DNA of 64,000 bases from Cyprinodon diabolis. Its lineage: Eukaryota > Chordata > Actinopteri > Cyprinodontiformes > Cyprinodontidae. Positions 56,501 to 64,000 of this stretch are shown one piece after another (position 1 is the stretch's first letter; each line of letters begins with the position of its first letter). A program made the translations under genes and the position numbers. The stretch is from the NCBI GenBank assembly GCA_030533445.1, contig CM060068.1, forward strand, positions 29,064,510-29,128,509, written 5' to 3'. The notes under the pieces are model-generated. The model made no database searches. It saw only the letters and a program-made list of their open reading frames with translations, and was not told the origin of the DNA.

Positions 56501-59500
56501 AGCAAACTCTCCTGACCTTAACCCCATAGAAAATCTATGGGGTATTGTGAAGAAGAAGATGCAATACACCAGACCCAACAATTCAGAAGAGCTAAAAGCC
56601 ACTATTAGAGCAACCTGGGCTATCATAACACCTGAGCAGTGCCACAGACTGATCGACTCCATGCCATGCCGCATTGCTGCAGTAATACAGGCCAAAGGAG
56701 GCCCAACTAAATACTGAGTGCTGTACATGCTCATACTTTTCATGTTCATACTTTTCAGTTGGCCAACATTTCTATAAATCCTTTGTTTTTATTGGTCTTC
56801 AGTAATATTCTAATTTTCTGATATGATGAATTTGAGATTTTCATTTGTTGTCATTTGTAATCATCAAAATTAAACAAAATAAACATCTGAAATATATGAG
56901 TTTGTATGTAATGTATGAATATAATATACAAGTTTCACTTTTTAAATGGAATTACTGAAATCAATCTACTTTTTCATGATATTCTAATTTTATGACCAGC
57001 ACCTGTAATTCAGCGGCTTAAAATTATTAGATAAAATATATACTTGACTTCCCCTTAATGTGAGGCTGAGGGTTAGTCTCAGCCTAAAAGTGTAATGTTT
57101 CAACTGATCACAAATCAGAGACAGGATAATTAGCCACTTTTGTCATCTGTTCTTCTGACATTTGTTGCATTTGAGCATTAAGAAATATTCTGGATATCTA
57201 AAGCAGAAAATACATGGCAAAAGCAAGCAAAAAGTACAAATAAAGCAACACGTACAATAAAATAACGGAACAAACCAAAACCAAAACACAAAACTTTTAA
57301 AGAGTTAAGCTGTCAACAATGGGTGGTGAGGTTGCTCGAGGACCCAGATGCAGAGACGAGTGAAGCAGAGATGAGTTCTGAGAGGTAAAATAATTAAGCC
57401 TCATATTTGCTGTAGATTTTGTTCAGTTTTCTGAATTTAATCCCCAACTTCTTACATCATTGTTTTTTTCTGTAAAAAAAACCAACACTTTGAGAATTTT
57501 TTATTTATTTGCAAAGAAAAAATTTAACATTCTCAAAATCTGACCTTCTGACCTTGTCTGCTTGAACTTTGAAGAGTTGACCATATTCTAAAACACGCGT
57601 ATGAATATGTTGCACTCCAGAAACTCCGTCTTCGTTTTTGTCAACTTTATTTGCCCCACGCTACACGTTTTTTCTTTTTCTGATTGTTCTCTCTGGAGCA
57701 GCCGGGCGTGATCACGCAGATCAAAACCATCACAGTCTAGCCTTCTTCTTCTCTGCAACTCCCGCCACTAACACTGACGTAGTGCCTAGATCAGATATAA
57801 GTAAACAATAGCAACTAGATGCGATGTTCTAAATAACAGCATTGACCAAAAAAAATAACGTTCACATTGAACAAATCAATAACACAGCGAACAAATATTA
57901 TATATCGAAATAAAATATGTTCAGGGTGCAACAAATGCATAAAACGTTGTCTATTTAAACTTTAAAAATACATTGGTGAGCTTTAATCAGAGATGGCAAA
58001 AGTACTCACTTTCCGTACTTGAGTAAAAGTACAGATACTTGTATTAAAAAATACTCTGGTTAAAGTGGAAGTACTGATTAAACTTCTTTACTCAAGTAAA
58101 AGTAACAAAGTACAGGCTTGTAAATTTACTTAAAGTATAAAAGTAAAAGTAGAAACCACGTTTTTCATGCCGTTGCCTACATTTTAAATGGATGTCTGCC
58201 AATAGGACTAGATCTCCGTTGTGTTAATTTTCAATCATCTCGTCGTCCATACTACTATGCTAACGCCACCGCCACCAAGCTGCAATGATTTGCAGCGAAT
58301 GAATACGACGATCTGTCGATTCATCTTGTAGTGGTGCGTCAAATGCAACGTAGATTCCCATCCAATTAGATTGAATTTGGTATTGATGACGTGAAAAATA
58401 ATAACGGTAACTCCATTGAAATGATTCAAAACTAAAGTAACGAGCCAATTTTTTAAAATGTAAGGAGTAGAAAGTACAGATATTTGTGTAAAAATGTAAG
58501 GAGTAGAAGTAAAAAGTCGCCATAAAAAAAGTAGTAAAGTACAAATATCAGAAAAATCTACTTGAGTACAGTAACAAAGTATTTGTACTTCGTTACTTCC
58601 CATCTCTGGCTTTAATGTATCGCTTTTGGCCTAGTCTGGAGGTCAGCCTTACCAGTTTTATTTTAGATTATTCCCCTGAAAGGATTTTCACTATTTTGGA
58701 ATGCCAGCCTTCTACTGTGGCATATAACATCCCACCAATCCACACATCCTGACCGTTAGACTTTGACAATCAAACCTTTTTTCCATGTTTTTTCTTTGTC
58801 ATGATGCATGTTTCTCCAGCACTGCAGCAAATTGATGACATATAATGGAGCAGGGTGAAAACTGGAGACAGACACAGCAGGTGGGATCTCTCTCCCTCTG
58901 GGAACATGTCGCAGGGTTTGTTTTCACTAGTTATGCGCACAGACTGATTCTGCTTGTTCAAGCTTTGGTTTTGGATGATATAACTTAGTTATATAACTTC
59001 AGACAGTCTTTAATGTATTTGCCACTTATTATAACCATAAGGTTAATTCATGCAGTTGGATAGTTTGTCTATCTAGAGAGTTAATTGATTTTAGATTGTG
59101 TGCATGTTGATGATTTTGGCTTTTTTATCAACACGTGTTTGTCCAAAGGGTCCAGAAAACTTTGTTTGCTCCTAGCAGCAACATATCGACAGCAAAACAG
59201 ATGCATAAAATCATTTAGAACTCTGAGGGTAAGAAAGACTCTCTGCAAAGAGCAGAGGACTATAGATTGTTGGTCTGTTTTGCCAAAGGCTGCAGGATCA
59301 TTAGTCCCACTCCTGAATAATACAGCTTTGCAAAAAACAAGGATAATGCCCATCTAAGTAATTGTTTTGCACGAACAATGAAGTCCCTAACAGCATATGT
59401 GTATTCTATTCGTTGTCAAGAATTGTGTTTGAAAGTGTAAGTTTCTTAGAAGAAGTAATAATAAATGTAAGGACAGGATCAGGACATTTATCAAGATTTA

Positions 59501-62500
59501 TTTTCTGCTCTGACAATATCCCTATCACTATGGGGGCTGCCTTCAGCTTAAATACCTGCTGGTAGTACATTATGATTGGAAATTTTGTACAATTTGAATG
59601 TTTGCTGAGAAAAAGATAAACCTAGCAGGGTTCATTAAAAAGCCATCCATCGTGACGAAAGCAGAAACAAATCAGCTCTTGTCATTGCTACGCTGAACGA
59701 CTGTAAAAGCAGTGCATGTGTCTCTTTACAAGTGCACAAAAATTGCACTTTTTTTCCCCCTCAGCAATTCCATTGTTGAGTCCAAAAGGTGCTGCTAGTA
59801 CAGCTCCTCATAGGCGAAAACACCAGAGAACTTATCTGGTGTGAATCTAGAGCCTCTTCATTACATCACTTAAAGACAAAAATCCAGTAAATATTTGTTC
59901 TATTCGAAATTGAACAATGACTAGAACATTTTTGATGACACTCTGAAGAATGCCAATGCACCCAGTGCTAAATATTGCATTATACAGCAGGATATCAAGA
60001 GTGTTAGCTATGTGGAGATTTAGCATACCATGCCTAATGTAATACCAGCATAGACATATATATCATGAACAAATATTTTGAGAAAACATATACTGTTTAA
60101 CAAAAAATCAGATACTTTTTAGTAGCGTGAAAGTAATCAGAACAAATTTTTGCCATTTTTGATGGCTGAGTGGGTTTCCAAGGCAAAGCCGCCGACATTC
60201 AACCCTCAGCTTCCCCGCTTGATGTTCATCTTATTTTCTTATTTTTGCACTGTAGTGAGAACTATGTTTAGCCAAACCATTTGCATAGTTAAACAGCATT
60301 TAACTCAAAATTAAAATGCTCTTAAAAAGCTTAGTAAAAAATAAACATAACACTTCTCGGCAGTAGAACTTACTATGCCGCTTGTAGAGGGATTCTGCTT
60401 ACCCTACCAACATGACAGTTTAGGAGGCTAATTTCCAATAATTTAAAACCTCTTTAACTCCCTTCACATCTTATCAACAAAATTTTTCTATCTTCTTACT
60501 GAAAGCCTCAGACAGCTCTATATATTCACAATGAGGTTTATTGTTACTTCAACAGTCAGGGGTACAGCAAACTAAATGTCTGAGTTCATTCCTCCTTCAA
60601 AATTCTATTAGTAACTTCAGTAAATGTTTCTTTGTTATTAGCTGTAAGCATAAATTTATCATAATTAACCAAAATTTAGCCTCAAAAACATCAGTATGTG
60701 TAAAGTGTTTTACTTTATCAAAATAAACTTTTAATTAAACATAAACATATATTAGAAACACAGACATGATCTGATAGAGTTTCCTGATATTTGTACTGCT
60801 GTACTTCTATAATTAGGTCATTAACTTTGAGCTTTTTCGGCTCACAGAGATCCGCTGTCCCAAGCTTGAAATGCCGACTTATGGAGGCTACAAATGTTCG
60901 GATGGCTCCTACTTTAACTCCCGCTGTGAGTTCTTCTGTTCTCCTGGATATTCAATGAAGGGCCAGAAAACAGCGGTATGCCAGTACAACAAGATTTGGA
61001 GTGCCACAGCTCCTGTATGCGTTGGTAAGACGGAGTATGTTGTTCCTTCTTTTGCAGTTTTAAGCATACCCAAAGAACCTCTACAAGAAGAATATTTCAC
61101 AATTTTCCTCAAAGCGCTGTCTCAGTGTTAAAGTCTGACCTTATGAGGTTTTCTAATATACTTGGGAGAAAAAAGGCCTTTAGACATGAACTGTGTCATT
61201 CACTGGTTTTCTTCTCCATTCATTAGAATATTACACTATTTTCCCTTCTTACCCAAAATCAGACCTACAATTAAGTGATGATGAACATATAAATTAATAT
61301 TTTTGGGACTGCTGTCAGTATTGTTTTTTTGTTATTTTGACGCATGCAAAGAAATGCAATCAGCAGAGTAGGTGCTTAAATTCAATTTAAGTTAAGATAA
61401 AATGGATTATCATTAAGTTACAATATGCAGCAGAAAGTAAAATCACGGTGACCAGACGTCACAGGTTTCCGGGGACAGTTCCTGTTTTGGACCACCTGTC
61501 CCAGGCTAAAGCTGTAGCCAGAAATGTCCTCGATTTTACAGTTTTATGAATGAGGGCATAATGTTGTGTGTAGACTGTTATTACGGTAGAAAGCGCGCAT
61601 GAGGTTAATTTAATAAAGGGCTTTGATGTTTTGTTTTTTTTTTTGCAAAAGATAAGGACCGGAAATGTAACATAAAACAAGCTAATCAACAAAAAGTAAG
61701 ACAGACCATTGGCTGCAGCTGGCATGAGGACATGGACTCATGCCATGGATAAAATGAGTCTATGTCCTCAGAATGATTAAAAACTCCTTGTAAGGCACTG
61801 ATCTTGTACTGGGGTTCTCCAGGAATTAACAAGGGTTCATCTAAATAAGTTTTTTGAACTGATCAGTGACCTTTATTTTCACTTCCAGTCTTAGGTCTAT
61901 TTTTCTACTATTTAGTTTGGATATATGAAAGTTCCTTATTATAAAAAATAAGAGGCAGTAAAAGGAAAACTGAATGAAAACTACATGATCTGAGAAGGAT
62001 GGAGAATTAAACCACCTGTTTGATCTTCATTTATTAGGTTGTTTTTATTTGGAGCTCCAAATATTGTGGTGATAAGCCTTTTTAGTAATCAGGTGAGATA
62101 ACAACAATAATAATAGTAATAATCATCATATGTAGGACGAGATTGTATGTGTTTGGAAGGGATTTTGAATGTATTATGTCCCTATTTTAGATTAGTTTAA
62201 CAATGATAGAAGAGGAAGAAGATCAAAGCGATGACAGGAGGAAGACTGAATGAGAGCAGAGGAAAATAGGAACACTGATTGAAAGATCAGTTGAAGAGAA
62301 GGTAGAAAAATCTACATAGTAAAAGAGAGAGCAGGCAGGAGTAGGCTAGAAATCACTAATATACACTATCGATTGATTAATTTCGTAAATCTAAGGTAAA
62401 GGGGGAGAAGCACATGCCTGGATTTTACACTGGATTTTTGTTGTTTTAAAGCTACAGTGTGTAATTTTTAGCGACATCTAACGTCCAGACTGCAGACCGC

Positions 62501-64000
62501 AGCAACATGAACATCTCCCCCCCACCGCTTCTCCCCCCCAACAGTACGGCAAGTGTTACAGGACAAAATGTCTTCCACGACGTCCGCATTACCTACCTTC
62601 CCAAGTGATGAGGTTTGTTTACATAGATAATTTTACAGATAGTATTCTCAGGCATAGTACTGCCATCTATTGTTCAGTACCGTCTCAGTTCATCTCTCTC
62701 AACTTGCCGTAGTTACTTTCGAGCGTAATGGGCGATCTCGCAATCGCTAGTTTGTTGGCTCTGCGCTGCCGTAGCGCAAAGATGTCTGCCTCCATGGCTG
62801 CGAGACCCGCTGCTATGTAATTATAAATAACGAATTCTAAGGCAACGCAAATATTAAGGTTAAGAGGCTGAGCTCGTAGATGATGATAAATAACATAGTT
62901 ATGTATAATATATTAGATTTCTGACTGTATATCCCTGTAATTATTACACACTGTAGCTTTAATATTAATAAATATGTAAAAAAATAAAAAAAAAAAAGAA
63001 GAAAAGCATCACTGTCCCCGTTTCCTAATATAATATGTATTTCTTTTTATTTACGAGCTCAAAATGTGCTCAGATTGGATTTCAGAAACTGGTCACTTTA
63101 AGTAAGCGGTTCTCATATGTAAGCATATGCAATATTTCTAATTGTACTGAAGTTGTTATGCCTATGTGCACATCGTGTTGCTCATTAGCTAGTTTCTGGG
63201 CATTTAGGGGTGCGGCTTCTGCTTCAGAGTTAGTCAGGTAATTGGAGTGGAGCCACACAGTTTTTTGACCTCTTTTACATTTCTCCTAATCCTCTTTTGT
63301 TATTTTATTTCTGATGGATATTTCATACCTGTTTCATTTTAATTTTTGCAGTAAATAGTTGAATCTAACGCAAAGGATCCTGTTTGTTTGTTTGTTTGTT
63401 TTTTTTGCCATCAAGAGGATTACAGAAGGGAAAAGAACGTCAAGCTTATGGCTTAATTACTTAGGAATCTACAAGCAGATTTCTTAGAGTGGAGTTGGAG
63501 ATATGACGTTCAGTTAATTTGCTACTTCTTTGCCTACAAGGAAGCTCAGATTGAGCTTTTTCTGACTATATAAGTATTTCATGTTTATGTTGCAGTAAAA
63601 TCTTCTATTAACAAGTTTCTGAATCCACCAACATTACCCTGGTTTTGTGTGTTTGCTGGGAGCAAATTATCTTCTGGTGTATCAGCTCCAACACAAAGAC
63701 TAATAAGGCAACAAAGCATGCACACTCACCAAGGCAAATTTGCTTTTGCATTTAGTAGAACATGGATATTTTCAGACTTTTTAACTATTTCAGGGAAAAT
63801 AAGATAAACCCTTGCAGACACAGAGAGAGCTTGGGAAAATCAGATGCTGTAAGGGGACAGTGCACACCATCTAAAAACGGAGCCTACTTTATTTATCATA
63901 GCTGAATAATGAGAAACTGCTTGTATTTTATGCATTAGCAGCTGAGTTTCCCAGTATATCCTCACTGTAGCGACTTACAGAAAATAATCCTATACATTTT
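41501..64000 (+). CDS. srpx: srpx, sushi-repeat protein, first four exons
   Basis: Coding exons 41501-41561, 47472-47522, 51101-51289 and 60848-61024, each with GT-AG and phase 1 at every joint; the gene runs off the window. Exon 1 encodes a signal peptide (MEPWPLVLLFVQLCLC), exon 2 an acidic linker (GHYGDDEDWYSRNY), exon 3 the first sushi/CCP domain (PWCAPIKLKHGDVSC ... TRCKIRCKRGYES) and exon 4 the second (IRCPKLEMPTYGGYKC ... YFNSRCEFFCSPGYS). These match SRPX better than SRPX2. The missing part should hold the HYR domain, the third CCP and the DUF4174 tail. SRPX is a secreted or matrix-associated glycoprotein. The ATG at 41501 is chosen because the signal peptide follows at once and a 5' leader precedes it. 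The introns are 5.9, 3.6 and 9.6 kb and carry most of the repeats listed below. Confidence 0.93.
41562..47471 (+). other. srpx intron 1
   Basis: AT-rich with homopolymers and a short CA-rich run at 45796-45830. No exon-like ORF or known mobile element was recognised in it. Confidence 0.6.
47472..47522 (+). CDS. srpx: srpx exon 2 (acidic linker)
   Basis: 51 bp, acceptor ctttcag, donor GTGACT. Too short to show as an ORF. The Gly-Asp-Asp-Glu-Asp and Tyr-rich composition fits the segment between signal peptide and first CCP in SRPX. Confidence 0.85.
49573..50721. mobile_element. Deleted Tc1 element with an inner insertion
   Basis: Ends TACAACGGGTGAAATAAG and the inverse CGCCCGCTGTA, flanked by TA (49571-49572, 50722-50723). 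The outer parts ('gaaacatctcatgatgggtg', 'ggtgacattggttacagaag') match the 5' part of a common fish Tc1 family, but the transposase body is gone. About 49816-50450 is foreign sequence starting TGGTGTT and ending AACACCA, with AAATAAAAG on the minus strand; it could be a solo LTR but no duplication was found. Confidence 0.6.
51101..51289 (+). CDS. srpx: srpx exon 3 (CCP 1)
   Basis: 189 bp, acceptor gctctaag, donor GTAAGAAC. Six cysteines and the W of KHWSSNYAC, as in the first sushi domain of SRPX. Confidence 0.93.
51740..51930 (-). mobile_element. SINE-like repeat, copy 3
   Basis: Same family as 16870 and 17170: 'ccagtgggctgccattgtgc' and 'gctctaacccactaggccaa'. Located in srpx intron 3. Confidence 0.55.
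52170..52445 (-). mobile_element. RTE/Rex3-like 3' fragment
   Basis: Starts with 'catccattcatcc' (tail) followed by 'tcaatgggtgagaggtaggg', 'ccctggacaggtcgccactc' and 'ggagagaacccacacatgca', the inverse of a common teleost RTE-type 3' region. Confidence 0.55.
52610..53400 (-). mobile_element. L2-type LINE 3' part, interrupted
   Basis: The minus strand encodes AEKLVHAFVTSMPDYCNSLL and LLLWNQLPVVVSEAETL, both standard in the C-terminal end of L2-clade ORF2. Frame breaks are present. An RTE tail is inserted at 53147-53269. Confidence 0.65.
53147..53269 (-). mobile_element. 123-bp RTE/Rex3-like tail with target duplication
   Basis: 'tccatccatccattatctga' to 'cgccagtccattgcag', flanked by a perfect 14-bp repeat atcacccctggata (53133-53146, 53270-53283). 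A strongly 5'-truncated retro-insertion into the L2 LINE. Confidence 0.8.
54060..54890 (-). mobile_element. L2-clade LINE, 5'-truncated, long open frame
   Basis: A 236-codon frame (54882-54172) with LVHAFVSSRLDYCNSLFIGI, KLQYIQNSAARILL, HWLPITCRIQYKIALI and PRLWNSLPDHLRA is the C-terminal end of an L2 ORF2. It ends with an untranslated part and an ATAATAATA tail (54061-54080) on the 3' side. The frame has no stops, so it is a young copy, but the RT core is missing. Confidence 0.82.
55394..57005 (+). mobile_element. Tc1 transposon, copy 2, in srpx intron 3
   Basis: 1612 bp with 202-bp inverted ends (55394-55595 and 56804-57005), flanked by TA (55392-55393, 57006-57007). Same family as 27529-29120. 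It lies in the sense direction of srpx. Confidence 0.96.
55713..56717 (+). CDS. Tc1 transposase, full length, first catalytic Asp changed to Asn
   Basis: 334 residues from MGKTADLTVVQKTTIDTLHK; the start used is the Met common to Tc1 transposases, 12 codons after the first possible start. Order: paired-like helix-turn-helix (residues 1-50, AKEAGCSQSSVSKHINREAK), the basic GRKRCGRKKCTSK, second HTH (NVGEIHKEWTAAGVSASRTT), then the catalytic part with VMFSNESKF (codon 56154-56156 is AAT), QQDLAPAHSA and SPDLNPIENLWG. The Asp expected in the first motif (present in the other copy) is Asn, so cut-and-paste activity is very likely lost although the frame is open. It would still bind DNA. Confidence 0.93.
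   Translation: MGKTADLTVVQKTTIDTLHKEGKTQKVIAKEAGCSQSSVSKHINREAKGRKRCGRKKCTSKRDNRTLERIVKQNPFKNVGEIHKEWTAAGVSASRTTTHRRMKDMGFCCRIPCVKPLLNHRQRQKRLAWAKEKQDWTAGEWSKVMFSNESKFCISFGNQGPRVWRKRREALHPRCLKSSVKFPQSVMVWGAMSSAGVGPLCFLRSRVNAATYQEVLEHFMLPAADQLFGDADFIFQQDLAPAHSAKATSTWLKDHGIPVLNWPANSPDLNPIENLWGIVKKKMQYTRPNNSEELKATIRATWAIITPEQCHRLIDSMPCRIAAVIQAKGGPTKY
57988..58608. mobile_element. hAT MITE with perfect 8-bp duplication
   Basis: Starts CAGAGATGGCAAAAGTACT and ends with the inverse CATCTCTG; flanked by gctttaat at 57980-57987 and 58609-58616. Full of 'gtaaaagta' repeats. No transposase; the ORFs on the minus strand are not coding. Confidence 0.88.
58617..60847 (+). other. Rest of srpx intron 3
   Basis: AT-rich; no exon, mobile element or RNA gene recognised. 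The complementary ORFs at 59081-59357 lack any motif. Confidence 0.5.
60848..61024 (+). CDS. srpx: srpx exon 4 (CCP 2)
   Basis: 177 bp, acceptor ctcacag, donor GTAAGACG. The CCP consensus is complete: C-x-L ... G-x-x-C ... C-x-x-G-Y ... C ... W ... P-x-C. Confidence 0.93.
61440..61760. repeat. Probable interspersed repeat, unclassified
   Basis: 'cggtgaccagacgtcacagg', 'ggacagttcctgttttggac' and 'cattggctgcagctggcatg' look like a multicopy fish repeat with a G/C-rich head, but no terminal repeat or duplication was found. Confidence 0.3.
62450..62959. mobile_element. 510-bp MITE flanked by TTAA
   Basis: Inverted AGCTACAGTGTGTAAT at both ends, each next to TTAA (62446-62449, 62960-62963). TTAA duplications are typical of piggyBac, but the ends do not start with CCC as piggyBac ends usually do, so the family is open. 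No coding capacity. Confidence 0.65.
62964..64000 (+). other. srpx intron 4, window end
   Basis: AT-rich with a short GTTT run near 63385. No exon found; the next srpx exon (HYR domain) is expected beyond 64000. Confidence 0.6.

Noticed and set aside
58235..58603. 122-codon minus ORF
   Set aside because: It lies inside the hAT MITE, which has no transposase relatives in this frame.

Overview
The window looks like a piece of a percomorph-type teleost fish nuclear genome. Genes are split by GT-AG introns, and the rest is dominated by fish repeats: Tc1 elements with TA target duplications, hAT elements with 8-bp duplications, EnSpm/CACTA, Ty3/gypsy, BEL/Pao, Tx1, L2 and RTE-like pieces, and a very large ATCC microsatellite. 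No bacterial features, tRNA, rRNA or CRISPR were seen.

Layout. 1-575: tail of a fish retroelement. 860-12041: a plus-strand gene I cannot name, rebuilt here from eight coding exons whose phases all agree (491 codons plus stop). It has a Glu/Lys-rich coiled coil of 14-residue repeats and a distinct C-terminal domain. Its first coding intron (6.6 kb) holds the ATCC satellite (3430-8050), itself interrupted by a hAT remnant. 12.4-17.4 kb: repeats, including a broken BEL/Pao pol on the minus strand split by a solo LTR. 17.7-39.2 kb: scattered Ser/Lys-rich then Glu-rich decayed coding sequence on the plus strand. From composition and position just upstream of srpx (human RPGR and SRPX are neighbours in the same relative orientation) I read it as a dead rpgr ORF15-type gene. 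It was broken by an 8.5-kb EnSpm/CACTA element (21236-29758, itself hit by a Tc1) and by a Tx1 LINE that was in turn hit by a complete Ty3/gypsy element (32351-37150).

41.5-64 kb: the first four coding exons of srpx (signal peptide, short acidic segment, two sushi domains); the rest lies beyond the window. Its introns carry a near-twin Tc1 with a full-length transposase frame, two L2 LINE pieces, a hAT MITE and other repeats.

Only srpx and the unnamed coiled-coil gene look like host genes that could be working. The EnSpm genes are nearly intact (one visible frameshift). The two Tc1 copies and the gypsy element are recent but each carries inactivating lesions.
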